Part shown: positions 43,445 through 52,079 of the stretch, piece after piece
Layout: each line of letters opens with the position of its first letter
Numbering within the stretch: position 1 is the stretch's first letter
Origin: Firmicutes bacterium UBA5493
GTDB taxonomy: Bacteria > Bacillota > Limnochordia > Darwinibacteriales > Darwinibacteriaceae
Direction of reading: 5' to 3'
DNA length: 61,496 nt
NCBI GenBank assembly: GCA_002424045.1
Contig: DIPH01000016.1
Span: 133,189 to 194,684, forward strand
Notes under the pieces: model-generated
Told to the model about the DNA's origin: nothing
The model's input: only the letters and a program-made list of their open reading frames with translations
Databases searched by the model: none
Translations under genes and position numbers: made by a program

Positions 43445-43891
43445 TTAGCGGATAAGCAGGCGGGCTAGTAAAGCGGTGATTCCCGCTGCCATGATGGGGC
43501 CAACGGCGACTCCGCCGAAGAAGAAGACGCTGACCATGACGCCAATTAGGATGCCAGGAATGATGGATGGCTCTACGGCTATCAGATCCAATCCTTGACT
43601 ATTGAAGTAGGCTCCGAGTACGCCCCCGATGACGGCTAGAATGCCTATGGGGTTAAATAAGGAGGATAATAGGGTTTCCATAGTTAGCTGACCATCGGCG
43701 AGAGGCACCAACAGAGCAACAGTCAAGAAGAGCACCCCTGCTTCGAGCCCGCGGTTTTGGATCAAAGGGAAGAATCGGTTTAGACGCATTAAATCTACGA
43801 AAAAAACGATGGCAGCAGCTGCGCCCAATAGATTGTTTTTGGTGAGAACTGCAATTATGAAAACGATCAACAAGGGTAACATTGAGGCCAT
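43445..43891 (-). CDS. DUF441 family membrane protein
   Basis: A 148-residue protein with about four membrane helices, matching the DUF441 (YtwI) family: LLIVFIIAVLTKNNLLGAAAAIVFF and FNPIGILAVIGGVLGAYFNSQGLDLI. Function unknown. The second ATG (43891) is 7 bases from AGGAGG and is preferred over 43897. It is divergent from the DUF212 gene and convergent with the protease gene. Confidence 0.88.
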   Translation of the reverse strand: MASMLPLLIVFIIAVLTKNNLLGAAAAIVFFVDLMRLNRFFPLIQNRGLEAGVLFLTVALLVPLADGQLTMETLLSSLFNPIGILAVIGGVLGAYFNSQGLDLIAVEPSIIPGILIGVMVSVFFFGGVAVGPIMAAGITALLARLLIR

Positions 43892-43951
43892 TTTCATCCC
43901 TCCTTGATCATCCTATGCCTAAATCTACATCATATGAAGGGGGCAGAGGCG

Positions 43952-44401
43952 ATTAATTCCCAACCCATCCTTAGACAAATTCAGAGTAATGAAGTGTTAA
44001 TGACCGCTATTTTGGCCTGGGCTATTGCACAGTTCTTTAAAATTATCTCCTGGGCTTTTGTGTCGAGGGAACTAAACTTCAAGCGTTTAGTTGAACCAGG
44101 CGGAATGCCGAGTTCACACAGTGCTTTTGTCACTTCTTTGTGCACGGGGATCGGTATACACGAGGGATTTAACTCTACCATGTTTGCCCTAGCAGCGGTC
44201 TTTGCTGTGATTGTGATGTATGATGCCTCTGGAGTGCGGAGGGCGGCTGGAAAACAGGCGAGAGTACTCAATAGCATAATCGAGGATTTGAACCGCAAAG
44301 AACTGCATCCCGAACGACTGCGGGAGCTTTTGGGGCATACCCCCTTTGAGGTCCTCGTCGGTGCTACTTTAGGTGTTCTCGTTGCTCTTTGGCGAATGTA
44401 G
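43952..44401 (+). CDS. DUF212 (YuiD-type) membrane protein, possible AUU start
   Basis: A member of DUF212, membrane proteins related to PAP2/vanadium haloperoxidase phosphatases. The signature EPGGMPSSHSAFVTSLCTGIGI and the VMYDASGVRRAAGKQA segment are present. AAGGGGG (43937-43943) is followed after 8 bases by ATT at 43952; the ATG at 43934 precedes this site and has none of its own, while GTG at 43994 would cut into the first helix. Role unknown, perhaps a lipid phosphatase. Length about 149 residues. Confidence 0.87.
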   Translation: MNSQPILRQIQSNEVLMTAILAWAIAQFFKIISWAFVSRELNFKRLVEPGGMPSSHSAFVTSLCTGIGIHEGFNSTMFALAAVFAVIVMYDASGVRRAAGKQARVLNSIIEDLNRKELHPERLRELLGHTPFEVLVGATLGVLVALWRM

Positions 44402-44403
44402 GT

Positions 44404-44436
44404 AAAGGCACAGGAAAATTCCTGTGCCTTTTTTAA
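44404..44436. terminator. Bidirectional terminator
   Basis: AAAGGCACAGGAA pairs with TTCCTGTGCCTTT, followed by six or more Ts on the + strand and TTT on the minus strand. It serves the DUF212 gene and the convergent lipoprotein gene. Confidence 0.93.
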
Positions 44437-44437
44437 A

Positions 44438-45409
44438 CTAAGGTCTCCACACTTGCGGCGGGGAGTAATAACCCACAAGACCACTGGTACTGACGGCGGC
44501 CACTACATAGTTTATTTCTGGAGGATGATCAGCATCCATGGTATGAAGATAGCTCGTCTCTTCTAGGGGGATAGGGTTCAACAGTTCAAAGCGTTCCAAG
44601 AGACTGCCTTGGGCGAACAGGAAGTACCCTACGACTTCCCAGTGGTTGACAGGTGCCCAGGTGATAAGGACTCCATCTGACCTTTCCGTGAGAGTGAGAT
44701 TCTGGGGACAGGGTAGTAATGTTTCTACGCAACCTGAGATCTGCAGAGCCTCTGTCACGGGACTCCAATTGATGAAGAGTTCTTCATTTTCCGCAAGATG
44801 GACTACCTCCCAGACTCCTGGCCCCAGTCTATCCCCTATTCGGAAGGACTCGGTGTAGAGCTCGACTTTAAACTCATAACTTCCAGGAGCAAGTTCTATT
44901 GTTGTCTCTAATGGTGTCAAAGAATCGGGCCGAACTATTTCGTAGATTTCGTCATCGAAATGGACCCGTGCCCGTAAGGCCTCATGCTTAAAGATGTAAT
45001 TCTCAACGTCAATTGTAATATGCACCTTGGTGTCTGCAGGCCGAAGTACCAGTTCTAAGAGCTGCGACTGGGACACCGAAATCTTTGTACTATGGGACTT
45101 ACTCTGAAAGAGCACGATACCCTGGGCGTCCACCAAGAGCACCGTGACTTCCCACTCTCCCACTGGTACTTGTACTGTAGCTGTAAACTCGTTGTTGATC
45201 ACTGGAACCGTCTCTTCCACAACATGTTTGCCTCTGCTAATTACAATATGCGCTTCTACGACCTCGGGCATTCCAGTGCCAGATAGAGTACCTAAGACCA
45301 TTAACGGAGCTTTTGCGGTCAGTGGTGAACTTGGTGTGCAGGCCGCTGTGGTCGCATACAAGATCAGCATGACCAACAAGACAAGTCGACGAGGATTTTC
45401 TCCGTACAT
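44438..45409 (-). CDS. Putative lipoprotein with fibronectin III-like end
   Basis: A 323-residue exported protein of unknown function. A hydrophobic signal (about residues 8-22) ends in TAAC, a loose lipobox. Residues about 35-230 look like repeated beta-sandwich modules (for example GEWEVTVLLVDAQGIVLFQS and PGSYEFKVELYTESFRIGDRL). The last 90 residues resemble a fibronectin type III domain (PQNLTLTERSDGVLITWAPVNHWEVVGYFLFAQG). The start has TAAGGAGG upstream. Single gene, divergent from cinA; surface binding is a guess. Confidence 0.75.
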   Translation of the reverse strand: MYGENPRRLVLLVMLILYATTAACTPSSPLTAKAPLMVLGTLSGTGMPEVVEAHIVISRGKHVVEETVPVINNEFTATVQVPVGEWEVTVLLVDAQGIVLFQSKSHSTKISVSQSQLLELVLRPADTKVHITIDVENYIFKHEALRARVHFDDEIYEIVRPDSLTPLETTIELAPGSYEFKVELYTESFRIGDRLGPGVWEVVHLAENEELFINWSPVTEALQISGCVETLLPCPQNLTLTERSDGVLITWAPVNHWEVVGYFLFAQGSLLERFELLNPIPLEETSYLHTMDADHPPEINYVVAAVSTSGLVGYYSPPQVWRP

Positions 45410-45510
45410 GATATGCCTCCTTATTCTCCCTGGGTTCTCTTAATATACCACAAAAAATAAGCGAAGAGAATACAAAAATATAAAATTCTGAAAATAATGG
45501 AGTGAGAATA

Positions 45511-46749
45511 ATGCGCGCAGAGTTGATTATGGTTGGCACAGAGCTTCTTTTGGGTGAAATCGTGGATACCAACGCCACGTTTCTAGCACGCAAACTAGCC
45601 GATTTGGGTATTGATGTATTCTATAAATCCACAGTAGGAGACAATTTGGAAAGAGTCTCTAGAGTATTGCTCGAGGCCCTCGGGCGCAGTGATATTGTGA
45701 TCATGAGTGGCGGCCTAGGACCCACCGATGATGATCTGACACGGGAGATTGTGAGTGAGGTTACAAAAAGAGAGTTAGTGGTCGATGAGGGTGTTCTCAA
45801 AGAGATAGAAGACTGGTTTGCAGAACGCTATGGTCACTCTGCTATGCCGGCACATAATCGCAAGCAGGCCCTTTTTCCCTCAGGGAGCCAGATCATTCCA
45901 AATCCTGTGGGTACAGCACCTGGGTTTTGCCTAGATAACGATGGTAAAATGGTCATTGCCTTACCAGGGGTCTCCCGAGAACTGAAGGCTATGTTTACGG
46001 CCAGCGTGGCTCCGATCTTGGCAAAGAGAAGCTCAGGGCAGGTCTTGGTCACTAGAAATCTCCACTTTGCGGGGATTGGAGAATCTAGCCTCGAGGAGAT
46101 TTTGGCTGACCTTCTGAGTGAGCAAGCCAATCCCACCCTGGCCCTCTATGCCTCGGGGGGAACAGTCCGTGTTAGAATGGCGGTGAAGGCGGACACAGAA
46201 ACCGCGGGTCTTGAACTAATAGAACCTGTCGAACGAGAGATTCGATCGCGGACTGGGGACTATTTGTATGGTATCGATGGGGAAACCCTCGAACAGGTCG
46301 TGGCGGAACGTCTCCTCGACAAAAGGCTCACCTTAGCTTTGGCCGAATCATGTACGGGAGGTCTTGTGGGTCATCGCTTGACGAATGTTCCTGGAAGTTC
46401 TGCCTTCTTAAATAGGGGCTATGTGGTTTACAGTAACCAAGCAAAAATGGAGGACTTAGGCGTTAAGCAGGCGACCCTAGACAGCTTTGGGGCGGTGAGC
46501 GAACAGACGGCCAGGGAAATGGCTGAAGGGGCCCGTCTGCGGGCGAAAACAGACATGGGCCTGGCCATAACCGGCATCGCTGGCCCCGGTGGAGGCACAG
46601 CGGTCAAGCCTGTAGGCCTCGTATACATGAGTCTAGCATCCTCTGGTGATACTATTGTTCAGCGGCATCTGTGGAAAGGTACGCGTGAACAGATCAAAAA
46701 CAGGGCAGCACTTATGGCATTGCGCTTACTGTGGCAAGCTACCAAGTGA
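45511..46749 (+). CDS. cinA: CinA/PncC nicotinamide-nucleotide amidase
   Basis: A 412-residue fusion of a molybdopterin-binding-like N-terminal domain (AELIMVGTELLLGEIVDTN, GGLGPTDDDLTRE) and the PncC amidase domain (LALAESCTGGLVGHRLTNVPGSSAFLNRG, GIAGPGGGT). The C-terminal domain deamidates nicotinamide mononucleotide; the N-terminal domain of related proteins acts as an ADP-ribose pyrophosphatase. ATG at 45511 follows AATGGAG. Its location between pgsA and recA is widely conserved. Confidence 0.95.
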   Translation: MRAELIMVGTELLLGEIVDTNATFLARKLADLGIDVFYKSTVGDNLERVSRVLLEALGRSDIVIMSGGLGPTDDDLTREIVSEVTKRELVVDEGVLKEIEDWFAERYGHSAMPAHNRKQALFPSGSQIIPNPVGTAPGFCLDNDGKMVIALPGVSRELKAMFTASVAPILAKRSSGQVLVTRNLHFAGIGESSLEEILADLLSEQANPTLALYASGGTVRVRMAVKADTETAGLELIEPVEREIRSRTGDYLYGIDGETLEQVVAERLLDKRLTLALAESCTGGLVGHRLTNVPGSSAFLNRGYVVYSNQAKMEDLGVKQATLDSFGAVSEQTAREMAEGARLRAKTDMGLAITGIAGPGGGTAVKPVGLVYMSLASSGDTIVQRHLWKGTREQIKNRAALMALRLLWQATK

Positions 46750-46776
46750 CAGACGTGTAACTGGGGGAGGGTGTAC

Positions 46777-48207
46777 ATGAGGCAATTCACGAAGGACCGG
46801 CGCAGACATCTACCGGTTCTTTTTGTTTTCTTGGGGTTGATTCTATTTGTCAACCTCTTCTCTGCCATAGATTATCAGTTACTGTCGGTCATGGTGAATC
46901 TGAAGATGGAGATTGGTTATCCGGCTCAAACGAGAATCGTATTACCACCGGTTGGGCAACTTAGCGCCTCTACACATTGGATGCCCGTACGTTTAAGTCT
47001 AGAACTAAAGAGCGTTGATCTGGCCCTCTTGGAGACCATTGTCTTTTCACCTTCGGTGAATTCTCCCGCACTGTTGGATGGGATAAGGGAAGGTGCTTTT
47101 AGGATCCTTCTTCTGTTTGTTCTGAGACTCGTTGGTTTGGGAGCTGCAGGCTCAGTATTCTTGTTGTATCTTGCGGGGACAAAGAGGCCGAGGAAGTTGA
47201 TCTTGGGGGGCGTATCAGGGGCCTTGGTGGTAGTTCTTCTCGTTATCATACTCTATTCCACCTATGATCTTAGCGGTTTTGAGCGTCTAGAGTACCAGGG
47301 CATGATTGAGGCGGCTCCCTGGGTGTTGAATCTGGTCTGGGATGTCTTCGGTCAAGTAGAGGAACTGGGGGAGCGAGTTCAGGTGCTGTCAAGCAGTCTT
47401 TATTCTCTTTTGCAGGAAGTGGAGAACTTAGGCCCCCTTGGTCTAGTCCAGGCCGAAGTCCTCGTTCTTCACGTTTCCGACATCCATAACAATCCCGTGG
47501 CCTACAAATTTGCCAAACAGGTTGCTAACAGTTTTCCCGTTGATTTTATTATGGACACTGGAGACTTAACGGACTGGGGGACTGCACTGGAAGTGGAAAT
47601 CGCGGCCCGTATCGGAGAGCTCAATCTACCATATTTGTTTGTCTCGGGAAATCATGATTCACCGGAGGTGCTACGAAAGCTTGCTACTATAGCTAATGCA
47701 GTGTTAATCACCGGTCAAGAACAGACAATACGAGGCTTGCGCATTGCCGGAACAGGTGATCTAGTAGCCGACAGCTACTTGGCCACACCAGCATCACTTA
47801 ATGAACTCGAGGCATATGCCAATGAGCTTAATGCAAAATGGTCCAAGGTAGAGAATCGTCCTGATATCTTCATGGTTCATAACCACCGAGTAGCCGAAGC
47901 TTTGAAGCCCGGCCTCTTTTCAGTCGTTGTCTATGGACATACACATCTTTGGGGCGTCCAAGAACATGGCAGCACTGTGTATAGTAATGCAGGAACAACA
48001 GGCGCTGCTGGCTTGCGAGGTTTTCAAAGTAGAGAACCCTTGCCCTACAGTCTGTCGCTGTTATACTTTAACCGTGACGAGGAAGGGAGTCTTCGCTTAG
48101 AGGCCGTAGATGGAGTTCATGTCACTGGACTGGGAACGAGCTTTTCTTTGCATAGAACCTTTATTCGTGGCAGGAATAGTGAGAACGATGTAGAAATAGA
48201 AGGTTAA
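46777..48207 (+). CDS. Membrane-anchored metallophosphoesterase
   Basis: A 476-residue protein with one N-terminal helix (about residues 14-30), an outer stretch of about 75 residues, two further helices near residues 108-128 and 136-157, and a calcineurin-like domain from about residue 225. The metal motifs are VSDIHNNP, DTGDLTDWG, GNHDSPE, VHNH and GHTHLWG. With three helices the catalytic domain would face outward if the tail is inside; this is not certain. Substrate unknown. It lies between cinA and recA. Confidence 0.85.
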   Translation: MRQFTKDRRRHLPVLFVFLGLILFVNLFSAIDYQLLSVMVNLKMEIGYPAQTRIVLPPVGQLSASTHWMPVRLSLELKSVDLALLETIVFSPSVNSPALLDGIREGAFRILLLFVLRLVGLGAAGSVFLLYLAGTKRPRKLILGGVSGALVVVLLVIILYSTYDLSGFERLEYQGMIEAAPWVLNLVWDVFGQVEELGERVQVLSSSLYSLLQEVENLGPLGLVQAEVLVLHVSDIHNNPVAYKFAKQVANSFPVDFIMDTGDLTDWGTALEVEIAARIGELNLPYLFVSGNHDSPEVLRKLATIANAVLITGQEQTIRGLRIAGTGDLVADSYLATPASLNELEAYANELNAKWSKVENRPDIFMVHNHRVAEALKPGLFSVVVYGHTHLWGVQEHGSTVYSNAGTTGAAGLRGFQSREPLPYSLSLLYFNRDEEGSLRLEAVDGVHVTGLGTSFSLHRTFIRGRNSENDVEIEG

Positions 48208-48316
48208 TGTCCACAAGTTGGTGAATCTGCTTTCCGGGGGGAAACGCTAAGGGCTACACAAGATCTACGAAATAGGTCTTGTTTGGCAGGTTTCTCCTTT
48301 TTATATGATCCGAGGG

Positions 48317-48330
48317 CGAACATCTGTTTT
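48317..48330 (+). promoter_or_regulatory. LexA (SOS) box before recA
   Basis: CGAACATCTGTTTT matches 11 of 14 bases of the Gram-positive LexA consensus CGAACATATGTTCG. It lies 20 bases before the recA ATG and just after a TTGTTT..TATATG promoter-like sequence, a position suited to repression. Confidence 0.7.
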
Positions 48331-48349
48331 GAGAGGAGCGAACACGAAG

Positions 48350-49378
48350 ATGAGCGAAAAACAAAAGGCATTAGATAGGGCTATTCTAGACATTGAAAAG
48401 CAATATGGCAAGGGATCCATCATGAAACTAGGAGAGACTACCACGAGGAATGTCGCAGCCATTCCCACTGGTTCACTGTCACTTGATGTTGCTTTGGGGG
48501 TAGGAGGGATTCCTAGAGGGAGAATCGTGGAGATTTATGGCCCAGAATCCTCCGGCAAAACCACCTTGGCCCTCCACGTAATAGCCGAGGTTCAAAAGGG
48601 TGGCGGTATTGCCGCCATAATCGACGCAGAACACGCTTTGGATGCTGGATATGCCAAGAGGCTCGGTGTAGATACGGATAATCTCTTGATCTCCCAACCA
48701 GACCACGGCGAGCAGGCATTAGAAATTGCAGAACACCTAGTACGTAGTGGCGCAGTTGAAGTTGTGGTCGTTGACTCCGTGGCGGCCTTGGTTCCTAGGG
48801 CCGAGATTGAGGGGGAGATGGGAGATTCACACATGGGTCTCCAAGCCCGTTTGATGTCCCAGGCCTTGCGTAAACTCACAAGCGCAATTGGAAAGTCCAA
48901 TTGTACAGTTATTTTCACAAACCAATTACGCGAAAAAATTGGTATTATGTTTGGCAACCCCGAAGTGACGCCCGGTGGACGTGCACTCAAGTTCTATGCT
49001 TCCGTTCGCTTGGATATTCGCCGTATTGAGACCATCAAGCAGGCCAACGAAATGATTGGTAATCGTACCCGGGTCAGGGTGTTGAAGAATAAGGTTGCGC
49101 CTCCCTTTAAAGAAGCAGAGTTTGATATCATTTATGGCTTGGGCATTTCTAGACATGGTGATATTCTAGATTTAGCTGCTGAGCTAGATATAATTAACAA
49201 GAGTGGGTCGTGGTATTCCTATGGCGATCTGCGTCTTGGCCAGGGCCGAGAGACCGCCAAAGAATTTTTACGAGATAATCCTGAACTGACAGATGAAATC
49301 GAGCTAAAGGTTCGGGTGGCCAAGAATCTCGTAAGGGCTGAGGATGTGAAAGAAGAAGTTGGAACCAAAGAAGACTGA
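48350..49378 (+). CDS. recA: Recombinase RecA
   Basis: RecA carries out strand exchange and triggers LexA self-cleavage. Walker A GPESSGKTTLALH, the segments IDAEHALDAGYA and GDSHMGLQARLMSQALRKL, and TPGGRALKFYASVRLDIRR are all characteristic. It has 342 residues. ATG giving MSEKQKALD matches the family; AGGAG is 11 bases away, slightly far. A LexA-like box precedes it and recX overlaps its end. Confidence 0.98.
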   Translation: MSEKQKALDRAILDIEKQYGKGSIMKLGETTTRNVAAIPTGSLSLDVALGVGGIPRGRIVEIYGPESSGKTTLALHVIAEVQKGGGIAAIIDAEHALDAGYAKRLGVDTDNLLISQPDHGEQALEIAEHLVRSGAVEVVVVDSVAALVPRAEIEGEMGDSHMGLQARLMSQALRKLTSAIGKSNCTVIFTNQLREKIGIMFGNPEVTPGGRALKFYASVRLDIRRIETIKQANEMIGNRTRVRVLKNKVAPPFKEAEFDIIYGLGISRHGDILDLAAELDIINKSGSWYSYGDLRLGQGRETAKEFLRDNPELTDEIELKVRVAKNLVRAEDVKEEVGTKED

Positions 49379-49835
49379 TGCCAAGGTCTACGCTCTTAAG
49401 TTGTTAACCATTAGGGATCGCAGTGTACAGGAATTGAGGGAACGTCTTGAACGCCGTTTTTCAAAGGATGAAACCAAGGAGGCCTTGGATTATCTAGAGC
49501 AACTGGGTTACCTAGATGATCTGCGTTTTGCAACAAATTACATTCAATATCGCAATCGTAGCCGGCCCACTGGCAACTATCTACTACGACTGGAACTGCG
49601 CAATAAAGGGATCGCCGATGAGTATATTGATCAGGTCTTAAATGCCCCAGATGCAGAGTATGAGCTGGCCTTTTCCCTCGCTAAGCAACGCTTGGGTAGC
49701 CTAGAACGCGTTGAAGCTCTAGCCCGTATACGGAGACTGTATGGACTTTTACAGCGCAGGGGTTTCCCATCCACTATCGTAAGGAGAGTCGTTGGCGAAT
49801 TGCTTGACAGAGATCTTGAAAACGAATACAATTAA
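49359..49835 (+). CDS. recX: Regulatory protein RecX
   Basis: RecX binds and restrains RecA filaments. The 158-residue, helix-rich protein has the three-helix repeats of the family (LLTIRDRSVQELRERLERR, EALDYLEQLGYLDDLRFA, RLELRNKGI). TTG at 49359 lies inside the end of recA (20-base overlap), giving coupled translation. Confidence 0.92.
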   Translation: MEPKKTDAKVYALKLLTIRDRSVQELRERLERRFSKDETKEALDYLEQLGYLDDLRFATNYIQYRNRSRPTGNYLLRLELRNKGIADEYIDQVLNAPDAEYELAFSLAKQRLGSLERVEALARIRRLYGLLQRRGFPSTIVRRVVGELLDRDLENEYN

Positions 49836-49920
49836 AAGGGTTGTTTACTTCAATCAGCCCCCGGTTATTCGAAAACGATATGAAAGAGTCTTGCTGAAAA
49901 GTGATCTCAAACACGGAAAA

Positions 49921-49950
49921 AAGCTGAGTTTAGGCTCGGCTTTCTTTTCT
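49921..49950 (+). terminator. Terminator after recX
   Basis: AAGCTGAG-TTTAGG-CTCGGCTT with TCTTTTCT. Confidence 0.8.
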
Positions 49951-49980
49951 AAGGTTTTTTGAAAGGAGGAGGTGAACAGT

Positions 49981-51522
49981 ATCGATTTATTGGTTACGTT
50001 AATTAAATACGGATCGATTGCAGTCCTTGCACTCGTGGCAGGGTATTTCCTTAGGAAAAAATCTGCTGAAGCAACCATTCGGTCAGCGGAAGAGGAATCT
50101 CGTCGGATTTTGCAGGAGGCCGAGCGCGATGCCGAGACCAAAAAGCGGGAAGCTTTGGTTGAAGCACGGGAAGAGATTCATAAAGCCAGAGCCGAGGTGG
50201 AAAAAGAGTCGAGGGAGCGTCGCACCGAGCTAAACCAGTTGGAACGTCGACTTTCGCAAAAGGAAGAAACGCTGGATAAGCGCAGTGAGTCCCTTGAGCG
50301 CAAAGACGAAGTACTACAGCGCAAGAACCGCGAAGTTGAGCAACAGCAGGTTGAAGTCAATGAAGTTCTCAACAAACAGCGCACGGAACTCGAACGCATT
50401 TCTCATCTGACCACGGAAGAAGCTAGAGAGCTGATTTTGAAGACGGTGGAAGATGAGGTCAAGCATGAAACTGCAATTATGATCCGTGAATTGGAGAATC
50501 AAGCGCGGGAGACAGCCGAAAAGCAAGCCCGTGATATCATCTCCCTGGCAATTCAGCGTACGGCGGCCGATCATGTTGCCGAGTCTACTGTCTCGGTAGT
50601 GCCGCTCCCCAATGACGATATGAAGGGGCGAATTATTGGCAGGGAAGGTAGAAATATTCGAGCACTAGAAACGCTGACAGGCATCGACCTCATTATCGAC
50701 GATACGCCTGAAGCGGTGATCCTTTCGGGATTTGACCCTGTACGCAGGGAAGTGGCTCGGATAGCCCTAGAGCGTCTGATCGTCGATGGTCGAATCCATC
50801 CAGCACGCATCGAAGAAATGGTTGAAAAAGCCCGCAAAGAAGTGGAGGCGGTCATTAGAGATGCCGGAGAACAGGCTACTCTAGATACTGATGTACATGG
50901 TTTGCATCCAGAGCTTGTTAAGTTATTAGGAAGACTACGTTTTCGAACTAGCTATGGCCAAAATGTTTTGAAGCACTCAGTCGAAGTGGCTCATTTGGCA
51001 GGTATCATGGCGGAGGAACTTGGCGTTGATGCTAGATTGGCTCGCCGAGCTGGTTTGCTCCATGATATTGGAAAGGCCGTCGACCACGAGGTAGAAGGTA
51101 CCCACATTGAGATTGGGATCGATCTTCTGCGTAGATACAAAGAAAATAATGATGTTATCCATGCTATGGCCTGTCATCATGGTGATTATGAGGCTGAAAG
51201 CGTGGAAGCAGTGTTGGTGACAGCTGCAGACTCTATATCGGCAGCTCGACCTGGAGCACGGCGGGAGACGTTGGAGAGTTACATTAAGCGTCTGCAGAAA
51301 CTGGAGGAGATCGCATCGTCCTTCGATGGTGTGGAAAAATCCTATGCAATCCAAGCGGGCCGAGAAGTGCGCATTATGGTGAAGCCCGAGAGGGTCACTG
51401 ATGCAACGGCGGTGCAATTAAGCCGCGATATTGTTAAGCGCATCGAATCGGAGCTTGAATATCCCGGTCAAATCAAAGTGACCGTGATTCGCGAAACCCG
51501 TGCCGTGGAGTATGCGAAATAA
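49981..51522 (+). CDS. rny: Ribonuclease Y, possible AUC start
   Basis: RNase Y is the membrane endoribonuclease that starts mRNA decay in many Firmicutes. After one N-terminal helix (about residues 4-23) comes a long coiled coil (to about 200), a KH domain (DMKGRIIGREGRNIRALETLTGIDLIIDDTPEAVILSGFDPVRREVA), and the HD domain with LLHDIGKAVDHE and CHHGD. The GTG at 49972 lies 2 bases from AGGAGG and overlaps the second GGAGG; ATC at 49981 follows the latter by 8 bases and puts GYF at residues 21-23, as in B. subtilis RNase Y. Length is 513 residues with that start. Confidence 0.96.
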   Translation: MDLLVTLIKYGSIAVLALVAGYFLRKKSAEATIRSAEEESRRILQEAERDAETKKREALVEAREEIHKARAEVEKESRERRTELNQLERRLSQKEETLDKRSESLERKDEVLQRKNREVEQQQVEVNEVLNKQRTELERISHLTTEEARELILKTVEDEVKHETAIMIRELENQARETAEKQARDIISLAIQRTAADHVAESTVSVVPLPNDDMKGRIIGREGRNIRALETLTGIDLIIDDTPEAVILSGFDPVRREVARIALERLIVDGRIHPARIEEMVEKARKEVEAVIRDAGEQATLDTDVHGLHPELVKLLGRLRFRTSYGQNVLKHSVEVAHLAGIMAEELGVDARLARRAGLLHDIGKAVDHEVEGTHIEIGIDLLRRYKENNDVIHAMACHHGDYEAESVEAVLVTAADSISAARPGARRETLESYIKRLQKLEEIASSFDGVEKSYAIQAGREVRIMVKPERVTDATAVQLSRDIVKRIESELEYPGQIKVTVIRETRAVEYAK

Positions 51523-51546
51523 AACCAGGCTATTGCCTGGTTTTAT
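51521..51546 (+). terminator. Terminator after rny
   Basis: AAAACCAGG-CTATTG-CCTGGTTTT followed by ATTCTT. Confidence 0.75.
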
Positions 51547-51572
51547 TCTTCTAAGCGTTGGGAGGGGCGTTT

Positions 51573-52079
51573 ATGGAACGCGAAGGCAGTCAAGTTGATC
51601 TATTTATTGCAGTTCTAGTCCGCTTTCCACAAATTGGTACAATCCACTATGAGCCAGAGACAAATGCGCTGCGCTTGGCTTTCTTGTTGAAGGCGGCACA
51701 TCAAGATTTCCAAGGCTTTGTTCGTCGTTTTGAATCCCATCTAGCCCTCTTCCACAACCTAAGGGGGGAGGATGTGGCTGTAGCATCCTTAAAAAAGGGT
51801 GATACTGGCGAGCTAACAGTCATTGAGGTGATCAGAGATTTGCCTAGCCTGTCTCTTAGCGAGCTAAACTTGATCGTGGAGCTTGTGAGTGACTACTATG
51901 GCGATGCGGTAGTGCGGGAGGGGCAGCAAATGGCAGAGGACGACGAGCTTGAGCAGAATCTGCTCATTGAGGCGTTGTTAATGTCGAGTACTTGGAGGCC
52001 TCGTGAGCGTCTAACAGGCTTTCGAGAGAATGGGCGCGTTTTAGTTTTTAGTGTCCCGCTTGGGGTGAGAGAATCGTGA
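51573..52079 (+). CDS. Hypothetical protein between rny and ymdB-like gene
   Basis: A 168-residue soluble protein that I do not recognise. It is acidic and lacks a signal peptide, membrane helix or cysteine motif. Predicted alternation of strands and helices (GTIHYEPETNALRLAFLLKAA; SLSELNLIVELVSDYYGDAV) suggests a compact alpha/beta fold. GGGAGGGG precedes the ATG. Its stop overlaps the GTG of the next gene by 4 bases, so it is co-translated with the YmdB-like phosphodiesterase, and a link to RNA turnover or cAMP-type signalling is possible. Confidence 0.8.
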   Translation: MEREGSQVDLFIAVLVRFPQIGTIHYEPETNALRLAFLLKAAHQDFQGFVRRFESHLALFHNLRGEDVAVASLKKGDTGELTVIEVIRDLPSLSLSELNLIVELVSDYYGDAVVREGQQMAEDDELEQNLLIEALLMSSTWRPRERLTGFRENGRVLVFSVPLGVRES

